Below the pieces are notes generated by a model. It searched no databases and had not been told where the DNA came from. It saw only the letters and a program-made list of their open reading frames with translations. From assembly GCA_945861885.1 (NCBI GenBank), contig CAMAVR010000024.1:1-48614 (forward strand): a DNA stretch of 48,614 bases, in the 5' to 3' direction. This DNA comes from Nannocystis exedens (lineage in GTDB: Bacteria; Myxococcota_A; Polyangia; Polyangiales; Polyangiaceae). A program made the translations under genes and the position numbers. Of this stretch, positions 35,012 to 44,061 are shown in pieces (position 1 is the first letter of the stretch; each line of letters starts with the position of its first letter).

Positions 35012-37411
35012 ATGGATCCAGCGGTGCTTATCGGATTGTCGTTGATTTGCGGAGGTTTGGCTGCCGTTGCGCCGATCGAGCTGTCCATCGCGGCCACCCT
35101 GAGTGTGCTGCTTCTTAGGCAGTCGATGACGCGGTGGGTCGTCCTCGCGATCGGGCTGGCGCTCGGCATCTCGGGGCTAAGGGGGTATTTGCGCCTTGTC
35201 GAATTCGAGTGGAAGCGAAGCGAAGAGATTTCAAGCGCCTTAAAGCAGCAATGCAGTGGCGAGGTCGAAGTGTTGTCGTCACCGGTGAAGTCGCGTGGCG
35301 CTTTGCGCTGGGATGGCGAGGTGCGCGAGTGGGAGTGCGAGGCGGGCGGCGTGCTTTCCGGGCGGGTTACACTCTTTAGTCGCGATGGCGTCGAGCTGTC
35401 CCGCGGCGACATCGTCCGGGCGCGCATGCAGGTCGATGCGCGGCAGCGGTATTTGAATCCGTTCTCTCCGAACCCCGCGCCCAAGGAGGCGAGGCACGAT
35501 GTCGTGGCGTCCGGGGCGGCCAGTGATCTTCACGTGATTCGTCGCGGTCGGTCGCTTCTGGCGTTGATTGACCGGGCGCGCAATTTCGCCCGGCGCGAGA
35601 TCGAACGTTGCTTTTCGCCCCAATTTGCACCGATGGCGCGAGCGCTTGTGCTCGGTGAGAGCGATCTCTCAAACGATGACGCCGAGGCGTTTCAAAAAAG
35701 CGGGCTAGCGCATCTTCTCGCCGTCTCGGGGATGCACCTTGTCCTCGTGATAGGGGGCGTAAAGTCATTCATTACGCAGCTTTTCGGGCGAATCGAGGCG
35801 GTGGCGGCGCGGGTCGATACAGCGCGGTGGTCGGCCGGCCTGTCGATCGGCGTGACTTGGTTTTACACGCAATTTTCAGGTGATTCGGGCTCGGCCCGCC
35901 GCGCCGCGTCGATGCTCACGGTGGCACTGCTTGCGGAGGTGATCGGGCGAAAGCCGTGCGCGTGGCGGGCGTTTGGTCTGTCGCTGGTCGCTATTGGGGT
36001 CGCCGATCCCTTGGCCGTTTTTGACTTGTCATTTTCGTTGTCGGCGGCGGCAACGGCTGGCCTTCTTGCAGCGGCGCCGCTCATGATGCAGAGGCGATTC
36101 GATGCGCTTCCGCGTCCATTGGCAATGGCGGCGCGTTCGCTCGGTGCCACATGCGCCGCGGCGATCCCTTGTGTCCCGATTCTCGCGCAGTTTGCCCCCA
36201 CGATGTCGGTGGCGGCGCTGGGGGCCAATTTGTTGGCGGTGCCGCTTGGAGAGTTTACGGCGCTTCCGTTGTGCCTAGTAGAGCCAGTTCTTTCGGCATT
36301 TGGCGATGCTCAGCGAGGCTGCGCGGTTCTTGCGCAAGGCGCTCTGCGGATGATCCGCGCGATCGCTCATTTTACTGCCGATTGTAGGCCATTTCTCGTG
36401 GCGGTGACGCCGCTCACGGCGGCGGAATGGGTCGGCGTGGCGCTCTTCGTCGTGCTGATTGTGCGTCAACGGCTCGGTGGTAGCGCGCCGGTTCGTGGGT
36501 CGGAGAGCTCACGTTTTTATCGTTGGGCGCCTCGCGAGGTTGGCGTCGGGTTGCTATTGATAGTGGCTCTTGTCGGCGTAAGTGAAGCGTTTGCGCGGCG
36601 AAGTGGGGCGCCGCGCGGGCAGCTTAGAGTGACGTTTCTCGATGTCGGCCAGGGCGATAGCGCAATTGTCGATTTCCCCGACGGGACGGCGATGGTCGTC
36701 GATGGCGGCGGCGCGGTTGGCGCCTCATTTAATGTCGGGGCCCTCCTTGCGAACGAACTGCGGTCACGCCGGCGAAACGAGATTGCCGTGGCCGCGCTCT
36801 CCCATCCGCACCCGGATCACTATCTAGGGCTATTGAGCGGGCTCGACGCGGTTCACGTGCGCGAAGTATGGGATACCGGCCAAGGAGAGTTCGAGGAAAT
36901 TGCCGGTGAATATCAGCACTTTTTAGATAAAATGCGAAAAAGAGCGGTGCCGATAGTTCATCCGCATGAACTGTGCGGGCGTCGGGAGGTCGGCGGCGCA
37001 ACGGTCGAAATTTTGGCCCCATGTCCTTCGTTTACGTCCGACTACGGGCCGAATGACAATTCGCTCGTTTTTCGGGTTTCCTACGGGGGGCGGTCGGTTT
37101 TATTTGTGGGCGATGCCGAGGGGGTCGAAGAGGCGGCGCTCGTCAGTCTCCCGGCTGAAAAGCTGCACGCCGACGTTTTAAAAGTCGGGCATCACGGGAG
37201 TCGAACATCGTCGAGCGCTGCGCTGATCGCAGCGGTTCGGCCGCGTCACGCGGTGATTTCTGTCGGGATTCGTAATCGGTTCGGGCACCCAAGCGCCGAA
37301 GTTCTTGAAACGCTAGAAGGGGCCGGCGCCGCCGTTTGGCGCACCGATCGCGATGGCGCGATCACGATGACAACCGACGGCAATTCACTCGAAGTGCGCG
37401 CAAGCGATTGA
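35012..37411 (+). CDS. comEC: DNA internalization-related competence protein ComEC/Rec2
   Basis: 799 aa. The N-terminal membrane/DUF4131 region and OB-like segment (about 1-190) are followed by the multi-helix Competence domain containing ARALVLGESDLS and GLAHLLAVSGMHLVLVIGG. The C-terminal metallo-beta-lactamase-like nuclease domain starts near RVTFLDVGQGDSAIVDFPDG, with SHPHPDH and LKVGHHGSRTSSS. It forms the inner-membrane channel for single-stranded DNA uptake. The ATG at 35012 has GGTG upstream; a GTG at 35003 is the alternative. Confidence 0.95.
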   Translation: MDPAVLIGLSLICGGLAAVAPIELSIAATLSVLLLRQSMTRWVVLAIGLALGISGLRGYLRLVEFEWKRSEEISSALKQQCSGEVEVLSSPVKSRGALRWDGEVREWECEAGGVLSGRVTLFSRDGVELSRGDIVRARMQVDARQRYLNPFSPNPAPKEARHDVVASGAASDLHVIRRGRSLLALIDRARNFARREIERCFSPQFAPMARALVLGESDLSNDDAEAFQKSGLAHLLAVSGMHLVLVIGGVKSFITQLFGRIEAVAARVDTARWSAGLSIGVTWFYTQFSGDSGSARRAASMLTVALLAEVIGRKPCAWRAFGLSLVAIGVADPLAVFDLSFSLSAAATAGLLAAAPLMMQRRFDALPRPLAMAARSLGATCAAAIPCVPILAQFAPTMSVAALGANLLAVPLGEFTALPLCLVEPVLSAFGDAQRGCAVLAQGALRMIRAIAHFTADCRPFLVAVTPLTAAEWVGVALFVVLIVRQRLGGSAPVRGSESSRFYRWAPREVGVGLLLIVALVGVSEAFARRSGAPRGQLRVTFLDVGQGDSAIVDFPDGTAMVVDGGGAVGASFNVGALLANELRSRRRNEIAVAALSHPHPDHYLGLLSGLDAVHVREVWDTGQGEFEEIAGEYQHFLDKMRKRAVPIVHPHELCGRREVGGATVEILAPCPSFTSDYGPNDNSLVFRVSYGGRSVLFVGDAEGVEEAALVSLPAEKLHADVLKVGHHGSRTSSSAALIAAVRPRHAVISVGIRNRFGHPSAEVLETLEGAGAAVWRTDRDGAITMTTDGNSLEVRASD

Positions 37412-37444
37412 CGGGAGCGTGTCGACCCCTTAACTCGTGGCTGC

Positions 37445-37969
37445 ATGACCGAGAAAATCTCTACGATGATTTCCGCCGCCAAGATATCGGAGCGCGTTCG
37501 CCAGCTCGGTGAAGAGATCACGCGCGACTATGCGGGCAGGCCGCTCGTGCTTGTGTGCGTTTTAAAAGGGAGTTTCATTTTCGCGTCCGATTTGGCGCGC
37601 GCGATCGACTTGCCGCTGCGAATCGATTTTTTAGGGGTGCGCTCTTATGGGGTGGGGACGGACACGAGCGGTGTCGTGCAAATCACCCAAGATTTGTCTA
37701 GCCCGATCGCGAATGAAGACGTGCTTATCGTGGAGGACATCGTCGATACGGGGCTGACAATCGCCCATTTGATCGACCTGTTTCGAACGCGGCAGCCGAG
37801 CAGCGTTAAGATCTGTTCGCTCCTTCACAAACCGGCGCGCGCGCGGGTCGAAGTGCCGATCGACTATTTGGGGTTTCGTATCGAAGACAAGTTCGTCGTC
37901 GGCTACGGGCTTGATATCGCCGAGAAATACCGCAACCTTCCGTTTATCGGGGTGGTGGAGAACACATAA
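37445..37969 (+). CDS. hpt: Hypoxanthine phosphoribosyltransferase
   Basis: 174 aa purine-salvage enzyme making IMP/GMP from PRPP. The PRPP-binding motif is VLIVEDIVDTGLT, and other conserved blocks are VLVCVLKGSFIFASDL and DKFVVGYGLDIAEKYRNLPFIGV. It begins 33 bp after comEC, and its stop overlaps the following start (TAATG). Confidence 0.96.
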   Translation: MTEKISTMISAAKISERVRQLGEEITRDYAGRPLVLVCVLKGSFIFASDLARAIDLPLRIDFLGVRSYGVGTDTSGVVQITQDLSSPIANEDVLIVEDIVDTGLTIAHLIDLFRTRQPSSVKICSLLHKPARARVEVPIDYLGFRIEDKFVVGYGLDIAEKYRNLPFIGVVENT

Positions 37970-38280
37970 TGTCGAAACGGCTCGTATTTCTCGAGAAATT
38001 GGTTGCTGATGGGTCAACGGACCCGATGGCCTGGTACGGGCTGGCAATGGAGTACCGGTCGACAGAGCGGTTCGACGACGCGCTGCGAACATTTCAAACG
38101 CTGCGGTCGCGCGACCCCGGCTACGTGGCGATGTATTTGATGTGTGGAGAGATGCTGGCCAAAGGGGGCGATCTCGCCTCTGCGCGTGAGTGGTATACCG
38201 CGGGTGTTTTGGTGGCTCGGTCGCGTGGTGATGGGCACGCGCTCGGCGAGTTAGAGGCGGCGCTCGGGCTGCTCGAATAG
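37969..38280 (+). CDS. Small TPR-like protein
   Basis: 103 aa. Helical, with two TPR-like units (DPMAWYGLAMEYRSTERFDDALRTFQTL and YVAMYLMCGEMLAKGGDLASAREWYTAG). It is translationally coupled to hpt. A family of short tetratricopeptide proteins with this composition is seen in Myxococcota. Function unknown. Confidence 0.75.
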   Translation: MSKRLVFLEKLVADGSTDPMAWYGLAMEYRSTERFDDALRTFQTLRSRDPGYVAMYLMCGEMLAKGGDLASAREWYTAGVLVARSRGDGHALGELEAALGLLE

Positions 38281-38288
38281 AGCGTCGA

Positions 38289-39386
38289 TCACGCTCTCGA
38301 AAAAGGGGCCGGCCAGCGCTGTTCGAGGCCAGCTTTGATGCTGTTTGGGCTGACGACGCCGATGCGCATGAGCGCCGCGAGCTGCTCAGGCGTGCGATTT
38401 TGGCTGAATCGACGGACAAGGTCGTATGCGCCAAAGAGCAGGCCGTAGCGTTTTCGCCACAGGCGTTCGTAGCGCGCGGCGTCTCCGCCCGTCGCGAGCG
38501 TTTCGGCTAAAAGATTCGCGGCGATGAGCCCGGCGCCGATTCCTGAACCGTGGGCGGAGAACATTTGAACGGCCGCGTCGCCGATGGCGATCACATTGCC
38601 AGCGCTGAACTTTTTAATCGGTCGTCCTAGCGGCAACTTGCGCGCGCCACCGAAAATTGTGTCGCCGATCCAGGCATGTTTTTCGACGAATTGGTCGATA
38701 AGCGCTTTTCCGGTGGGGTAACCGTCCGCCGGGATCGAGCCGGTAAGAATGCCGATTGTCTCTCCCTTTAGCGTGACATTGACGATTGAATAACCGCCAG
38801 CAATCGACGTAAAGCAGACCGTGTCGCCTGGGGCGGCTCCGTGGCTTTCAAAAAAAGATCGCGCAGCTTTAATGTCGACGACGCGGCGCACTTCTTGGGC
38901 TGCGGCGCAAATATCGCGCGGCTGAATTCGCGGCTGCCCGATTAGTCTCGCACCTGAAAAACCGGAGGCATCGACGATCCATCTGGCTTCGATTCGGCCG
39001 ATGCTTGTCTCAAGTATGCCGTTTTGAGCGCCGTGCGCGGTGACGTTCGGGTGCAGCGTTGCGCCGTGAGCGATCGCCACTTGCTGCAGTCGCGCGACGA
39101 GCTTTCGCATGTCGACTTCTAACAGATCGGGCTTGGCTGTTACTCGCTGCGGCCCCCAACCGGCGACGACGTGAAACGCGGTGACTACGCCGAAGAGCTC
39201 ATCGCCGGAAGGTCGTTCGATCTGTGCTTCGTCGAACTGCCAGCCGGAGACGCCGTTGACCCATCGCGCGCCTGCCTCTTGTAGGTCGTGCCGTTCGAGG
39301 CCGACGACAGAGAGGCCGCGACGCGCGCAGAGTGCGGCAACGGCGGCACCTGTCGTCCCTTGCCCAACAACAGCTACATCGATCAT
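38289..39386 (-). CDS. FAD-dependent oxidoreductase (geranylgeranyl-reductase/halogenase-like)
   Basis: 365 aa. The N-terminal Rossmann motif is VAVVGQGTTGAAVAALCARRG with E30-type ribose binding (VGLERHD). Mid-protein WIVDASGFSGARLIGQ and C-terminal NVIAIGDAAVQMFSAHGSGIGAGLIAANLLAETL are the GD-type FAD motif of the group including geranylgeranyl reductases and tryptophan halogenases. No WxWxIP halogenase motif is seen. The substrate is unknown. Its start lies 3 bp beyond the rarA stop, so it is likely cotranscribed with it. Confidence 0.82.
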   Translation of the reverse strand: MIDVAVVGQGTTGAAVAALCARRGLSVVGLERHDLQEAGARWVNGVSGWQFDEAQIERPSGDELFGVVTAFHVVAGWGPQRVTAKPDLLEVDMRKLVARLQQVAIAHGATLHPNVTAHGAQNGILETSIGRIEARWIVDASGFSGARLIGQPRIQPRDICAAAQEVRRVVDIKAARSFFESHGAAPGDTVCFTSIAGGYSIVNVTLKGETIGILTGSIPADGYPTGKALIDQFVEKHAWIGDTIFGGARKLPLGRPIKKFSAGNVIAIGDAAVQMFSAHGSGIGAGLIAANLLAETLATGGDAARYERLWRKRYGLLFGAYDLVRRFSQNRTPEQLAALMRIGVVSPNSIKAGLEQRWPAPFSRA

Positions 39387-39389
39387 CAG

Positions 39390-40727
39390 CTATTCGTTAC
39401 CTCGAAGGCGGGCCAGGCGCTCGGCAATTCGCCCCTCTTCGCCGCGCGGCGTAGGTTCGTAAAGTACGACTTCGCTCAGTTCGTCGGGCAAATAGCGCTC
39501 GCCTGGGACAACCCCGTCGTCGTAGTCGTGCGCGTAGCGGTACCCTTCGCCGTACCCCTCTTCTTTCATCAGGCGTGTCGGTGCGTTGCGCAATTTCATC
39601 GGTACGGCGAGGGCGCCTCGTTCGGCGACTAGTTCGCGCGCCCGTTGCCACGCGTTTTTCGTCGAATTCGATTTCGGCGCGGTGGCCAAATAGAGGGCGG
39701 CTTGCGCCATTGGGTAGAGCCCCTCCGGCATCCCCAAGCGGCGAAATGCCTCGTCGGCGGCCGTGGCGACGAGGAGCGCGCGCGAATCAGCTAGGCCGAT
39801 GTCTTCGCTCGCGAATATGATCATTCGTCGGAGGACGAAGAGAGGCTCTTCCCCGGCGTCCAGCATGCGCATCATCCAGTAAATGGCGGCATCTGGGTCG
39901 GACCCGCGCATCGATTTGATGAAAGCGCTGACAACGTTGTAGCGCTCTTCGCCACGCTTATCGTACAGAATTGGGGCGCGGTCATTGACGGTGAAGACAA
40001 CGTCACGGTCGATGTGGCCGGATCCGCCGCTGGCAAGAAAATTGGCGATCGCTTCGAGCATCGAGAGGGCCCGGCGTGCATCGCCATCAGCCAATTTTGC
40101 AACAGCTTGGATCGCTTCGTCGTCAAATGTTAGCGAGAGCGCTCCGAGGCCGCGGTCGACGTCGACAATTGCGCGGGCGAGTAGGTCACAAAGATCGGCT
40201 TCGTTCAGCGTGTGAAGCCGGACGACTTTGCAGCGGGAAAGGAGGGCCGAATTGACGGAAAAGCTAGGATTTTCGGTCGTTGCGCCGATCATGGTGATAA
40301 CGCCGCTTTCGACGTGGGGGAGAAACGCGTCTTGTTGTCCCTTATTAAATCGATGAATTTCATCGACAAAAACGATTGTTTTTTCTCCGCGGTAGTCGCG
40401 ACGTTCTCGCGCGTCGGCCAAAATCGTGCGGAGTTCGGGGAGGCCGCCGAGGACGGCGCTGAACGGGATGAAGACCGATTTTGTCGCGCTGGCGATGACG
40501 TGGCCTAAGCTCGTTTTTCCAACTCCGGGAGGGCCCCACAAAATAAGTGAAGGGAGGCGGTCGGCGGCGATCGCTTGTGCGAGAGGTTTTGCATCTCCAA
40601 CGAGATGCGCCTGCCCAAGGAGCTCGGAGAGCGTGCGGGGCCGCATGCGATCGGCGAGAGGCGCCGACGCTGGGCCTCGTCTGCGGGCCTGCTCCGAAAA
40701 TAGCGTATTTTCAGTGAGATTTCGCAT
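39390..40727 (-). CDS. rarA: Replication-associated recombination protein RarA (MgsA)
   Basis: 445 aa AAA+ ATPase acting at stalled forks. Walker A is [10 protein letters not shown], Walker [24 protein letters not shown], sensor 1 [19 protein letters not shown]. The C-terminal tetramerisation region contains [40 protein letters not shown]. The length is normal. It is divergent from the TPR protein gene, with 29 bp between starts. Confidence 0.96.
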   Translation of the reverse strand: MRNLTENTLFSEQARRRGPASAPLADRMRPRTLSELLGQAHLVGDAKPLAQAIAADRLPSLILWGPPGVGKTSLGHVIASATKSVFIPFSAVLGGLPELRTILADARERRDYRGEKTIVFVDEIHRFNKGQQDAFLPHVESGVITMIGATTENPSFSVNSALLSRCKVVRLHTLNEADLCDLLARAIVDVDRGLGALSLTFDDEAIQAVAKLADGDARRALSMLEAIANFLASGGSGHIDRDVVFTVNDRAPILYDKRGEERYNVVSAFIKSMRGSDPDAAIYWMMRMLDAGEEPLFVLRRMIIFASEDIGLADSRALLVATAADEAFRRLGMPEGLYPMAQAALYLATAPKSNSTKNAWQRARELVAERGALAVPMKLRNAPTRLMKEEGYGEGYRYAHDYDDGVVPGERYLPDELSEVVLYEPTPRGEEGRIAERLARLRGNE

Positions 40728-40756
40728 GGATTGCGGTTATGGAGTAGTTACGTACA

Positions 40757-42442
40757 ATGCAAGTTGGTCGCGCAGTTGTAATTCCGTTCGGCGTGCCGTC
40801 CGAAAGACAAGGGCTCGGGTTAGGGCTTGCCGCGCTTGTGCATTCAACGGCGCTGTTTCGCGGTGAGGAGGTTGCGCTGGCGCAGCTTCATTCACAACAG
40901 CAAGATGCGCCCGGCGAAGAGGTTGGTCAACCGCGGCCGACGCCCCAACCGGTTGAAGCGTTGGTGCTCCCAGCAACGTGGCGTGAGATCGGGCAGATTG
41001 AAAATGCACCGCGCGAAATCGAGGTTGTGATTTCAGGCGCGTTTGAGCCACCGATCGACGGGCGCGGCTCAATTCGCGTGATGGCGTACGACGCGCGCAC
41101 GAGCGAACTGTTTGTGACGCTTGAGGCCGGCGTCGAAGAGCGCGAAGCCGGGCGAGCGATTGGGGAGGTTTTTGAGCGGATTTGGCAGCGCGTTGGTGGG
41201 GGCCATCGGGGCGCATTCGAAGAAATTGCGGGGCTCGAGTGGGATGCCCTCGAGGCGCTCCTTTTTGGAGAACGGTCGGCAATTCGCGACCCTGTTTTGG
41301 GTGTCGTGCGCGATCCTATCGCGGCGATCGCCTATTTTGAGCGGGCCGTAGCCGACGCCCCGACGGTCGCGCTACCGGCAAAAAGGCTATCCGATTTGGT
41401 GGTCCAGGTAGCGCGTGATTGCGAAAGTGAGACTCGCATTGTGAGCGCGGGGCGGAGAGCCGTTGAGCGGGCGATGGTTGACAGCCCGTTAAGCGTGGAG
41501 CTGATCGAAGCGCACGCGATCACCTCGTTGAGGTTGGGGATGCCGGCGCAGGCGCTCGCCGACGCTCGTCGTGCGGTCGCGAGCTCTCCGGATCACACGA
41601 GGGGACGGCTCGCATTGGTGCAAGCATATCGGGCACTTGGCGATCAGAGTTCGGCGATCGAGTCGGTCAACGAAGCGTTGGGTAGGCACCCGAACGATAT
41701 TCATCTTCTTTTCGAGCTTGGAGCGATGAGAGCCGAAGAGGCGGCTGTCCAGGCGGCGATCGATGCATGGGGCGCGGTGCTCGATCGGGCGCCGGGGCAC
41801 GTGGGGGCATTCATTGGGCTCGCGCAGCTGGGTGCGACACACAAGCGGGTCGACATCGCGCTTAAGCTCGTCGATCACGCGATACTCCTTTCAGCATCGC
41901 GCGGCGCATCACCCGCGTTGCTGAAAAAGGCGCTCGAGCTGATTGTCGCGAACGAAGCAGACGGTCTGGCGCGCTCGTCGCGAATTTGTGTGCTGGCGAA
42001 GGCGCTCGGTCCATCGCTCGACGTTCCGCTCGGTCTATTGTTCGCGCGCGCCCTGCACAAAACAGGTTCGCGTGCCGGGGCGATCGATGAATTGCGTCGA
42101 TTGGAGTCGGTAAATCGTGGTCACGTTCTTCGCGGCGAAGTGCAGCATTTGCGCTTTTCACTCGAAGAGCCCGAAGCGTGCGCGGAGGTCGAAGCGGTGT
42201 ATCGCGCCGCTTCTTCGGTCGACGCCGCGCTCCTCCCGGTCATCGCCGCTCGAGCGAAACGGCTGGCATCTCTCTACCCATCGTGGATGGCGCACACCGC
42301 TCTAGGCATCGCGGAGCGTCGTCTCGGCCGTACAGAGGCGGCGAAAGCGGCGTTCATTGCGGCGGTCGACATCGCGCCGAAATGCGAGGCGGTGGTGGCG
42401 GCCCAAAGCGCCATTAAACTTGGGAGGATCGATGGAGGTTGA
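40757..42442 (+). CDS. TPR-repeat protein of unknown function
   Basis: 561 aa. No signal peptide. The N-terminus (VGRAVVIPFGVPSERQGLGLGLAALVHSTALF) resembles proteins that compute or report protein activity by alpha/beta segments. Residues about 195-555 contain several TPR-like helices (e.g. AQALADARRAVASSPDHTRGRLALVQAYRALGD). It overlaps the ABC ATPase start by 11 bp, so the two are coupled. Function unknown. Confidence 0.72.
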   Translation: MQVGRAVVIPFGVPSERQGLGLGLAALVHSTALFRGEEVALAQLHSQQQDAPGEEVGQPRPTPQPVEALVLPATWREIGQIENAPREIEVVISGAFEPPIDGRGSIRVMAYDARTSELFVTLEAGVEEREAGRAIGEVFERIWQRVGGGHRGAFEEIAGLEWDALEALLFGERSAIRDPVLGVVRDPIAAIAYFERAVADAPTVALPAKRLSDLVVQVARDCESETRIVSAGRRAVERAMVDSPLSVELIEAHAITSLRLGMPAQALADARRAVASSPDHTRGRLALVQAYRALGDQSSAIESVNEALGRHPNDIHLLFELGAMRAEEAAVQAAIDAWGAVLDRAPGHVGAFIGLAQLGATHKRVDIALKLVDHAILLSASRGASPALLKKALELIVANEADGLARSSRICVLAKALGPSLDVPLGLLFARALHKTGSRAGAIDELRRLESVNRGHVLRGEVQHLRFSLEEPEACAEVEAVYRAASSVDAALLPVIAARAKRLASLYPSWMAHTALGIAERRLGRTEAAKAAFIAAVDIAPKCEAVVAAQSAIKLGRIDGG

Positions 42443-43103
42443 GCTTAGCGGTGTATCGAAGAGTTTTGGTCGAGTGCGCGCCCTAGCAGGCGTCGATGCG
42501 CTCTTGCGTGGGCCAGGGCTCGTTCGAATCGAGGGGGCGAATGGGTCCGGAAAGTCGACGCTACTTTCGCTCATCGGAACACTGACCGTGCCGACTTCTG
42601 GCGAAGTGATTCATCGTGGGTTTGGCGCGACACGCACAAAAATAAGGGAAAGGCTCGGTTGGCTGACGCACGACACGCTGACATACCTCGATCTGACCGG
42701 CCGCGAAAACTTAGAGTTGGCGGCGGCGTTGTATGCGGACGCCGAATCGACACCGGACGATCGATCGTCGAAAGTTGGCGCCGCGATAGCTCGTTTTGAA
42801 ATTGGAGCATTTGGCGACCGGCATGTCCGAACGTATTCGCGAGGGCAGCGGCAGCGTCTAGCACTGGCGCGCGCACTGGTCGGGGCGCCGCAACTGTTGC
42901 TACTCGACGAGCCGACCACGGGGTTGGATCAGGCAAGCATGCAAATGCTAGAAAAGACGATCGCAGAGGAAATTGAGAGAGGGGCGCTCGTCATTCTAGT
43001 GACCCACGATCGAGCCTTCGCACGCGCCATAGCAGGAGAAACGATCAAGCTAGAGCGAGGTCGTCGCCCCCCCCCTCTCCCTCCGGGAGAGGGAAGTGGG
43101 TGA
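42432..43103 (+). CDS. ABC transporter ATP-binding protein (CcmA-like)
   Basis: 223 aa from the ATG at 42432, preceded by GGGAGG at 4 bp. Walker A is GANGSGKSTL, signature YSRGQRQRLALARAL (as in CcmA heme-exporter ATPases), Walker B QLLLLDEPTTGLD, and the H-loop VTHD. No permease (ccmB/ccmC) follows. The last dozen residues (PPPLPPGEGSG) are translated repeat element, so the original C-terminus has been replaced or extended by it. Confidence 0.88.
   Translation: MEVELSGVSKSFGRVRALAGVDALLRGPGLVRIEGANGSGKSTLLSLIGTLTVPTSGEVIHRGFGATRTKIRERLGWLTHDTLTYLDLTGRENLELAAALYADAESTPDDRSSKVGAAIARFEIGAFGDRHVRTYSRGQRQRLALARALVGAPQLLLLDEPTTGLDQASMQMLEKTIAEEIERGALVILVTHDRAFARAIAGETIKLERGRRPPPLPPGEGSG
43073..43093. 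repeat. Extragenic palindrome, copy E (degenerate)
   Basis: Perfect stem CCCTCTCCC / GGGAGAGGG with loop TCC, the hairpin-1 part of the two-hairpin family, inside the 3' end of the ABC ATPase gene. A GGTGAGGG tail is seen nearby at 43122-43129. Confidence 0.75.
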
Positions 43104-43140
43104 AATGAGAAGAAGCGGCGGGGTGAGGGTAGTGGCGGTA

Positions 43141-43239
43141 GAGCCGCGTGAGCCGCGTGAGCCGCGTGAGCCGCGTGAGCCGCGTCAGCCGCGTCAGCCG
43201 CGTCAGCCGCGTGAGCCGCGTGAGCCGCGTGAGCCGCGT
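43141..43239. repeat. 9-bp tandem repeat, 11 units
   Basis: Eleven consecutive 9-mers: five GAGCCGCGT, three CAGCCGCGT, then three GAGCCGCGT, without interruption. It lies between palindromes E and F. On the minus strand it would read as an Ala/His/Asp-rich repeat, but no gene uses it. Confidence 0.95.
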
Positions 43240-43276
43240 ATGCCCTCACCCCCAGCGATGAGCGCGGTAGCCACTT

Positions 43277-43299
43277 CCCCTCTCCCAGGGGGAGAGGGG
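43277..43299. repeat. Extragenic palindrome, copy F (inverted partner of E)
   Basis: CCCCTCTCCC-AGG-GGGAGAGGGG perfect 10-bp stem. The inverted tail CCCTCACC lies at 43243-43250. A third degenerate stem (TTTCTCCCAGTGGGGGAA) follows at about 43314-43331 and reaches into the bioD stop. Confidence 0.75.
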
Positions 43300-43338
43300 G
43301 GAAGCACGCTAACCTTTCTCCCAGTGGGGGAAGCGCGC

Positions 43339-44061
43339 TCACCCTAGTATCGGATGCAAGAGTCCCTTCCCGCCCCCGTCGCGGGCTCGGCCAGCGTATT
43401 GCGCTACAAACCGACGAACATCGGCACATTTTCCCAATTGCGCGAAATCGGTTCGCGGCGCTTCAAACACAACCGGGACGCCGGTAAGAGCGGCAATTTC
43501 TTGGCCGTTACTTCCAGTTGACGAATCGATCTCGGCGGGCGCCGACATAGCGATTGCGGAGATCGAAACGCCGCGCGAAGAAGCGGCGATGACGGTCGAG
43601 ACTGCATCGTGAATCGCACCGAGTCGGTCTGAAACGACGAGAAGAAGTGCGTTCGGACGCAATTCACGTGCAACATCGGCGTTAAAAAGTGTGTGGCCAA
43701 GCGGCGACCAGAGACCACCGGCGAGTTCAGCGATAACAAGGTCGGCCGCGCGTCGTGCTTGTTGAACGAATGAGACAACGCGCGGGAGTTCGATCGAGCG
43801 ACCGCAACGTCGTGCTGCGAGGTGCGGAGAGATCGCTTCAGCGAAAACGTACGGGGCAACGGGTAAAATGATGTCAGAGCCCGCGCTGCGAAGTCTTGAG
43901 GCGTCCGACTCGAAATCATCGGTGCACCCGCTTTCAATCGGCTTAATGGCGATGACACGAAGTTTATCTTTCAGTGCGCTAGCAAGGGCGCACGCGATGT
44001 GAGTTTTGCCGATGCCGGTGCCGGTACCAGTTACAACAATTAGTGGAGCGTTAGCAAACAG
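43339..44061 (-). CDS. bioD: Dethiobiotin synthetase
   Basis: About 240 aa. Forms dethiobiotin from DAPA, CO2 and ATP. Walker A is TGTGTGIGKTH, and IKPIESGC is the family lysine motif. No ATG, GTG or TTG is found near the expected N-terminus. I propose the CTG at 44061 (with AAGGCGG upstream), which overlaps the bioF stop; the nearest ATG, at 44262, would place 67 non-homologous residues inside bioF. The stop codon touches repeat sequence. It is the third gene of zapA-bioF-bioD. Confidence 0.85.
   Translation of the reverse strand: MFANAPLIVVTGTGTGIGKTHIACALASALKDKLRVIAIKPIESGCTDDFESDASRLRSAGSDIILPVAPYVFAEAISPHLAARRCGRSIELPRVVSFVQQARRAADLVIAELAGGLWSPLGHTLFNADVARELRPNALLLVVSDRLGAIHDAVSTVIAASSRGVSISAIAMSAPAEIDSSTGSNGQEIAALTGVPVVFEAPRTDFAQLGKCADVRRFVAQYAGRARDGGGKGLLHPILG

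Noticed and set aside
42929..43429. Minus-strand open frame with Ala/His/Asp repeats over the 9-bp array
   Set aside because: It is translated minisatellite plus antisense of the ABC ATPase gene, with no RBS or homology.
43660..43676. Second parS-like site within bioD (ATTCACGTGCAAC)
   Set aside because: Several mismatches to the consensus, mostly in the outer positions; likely chance around a CACGTG core.
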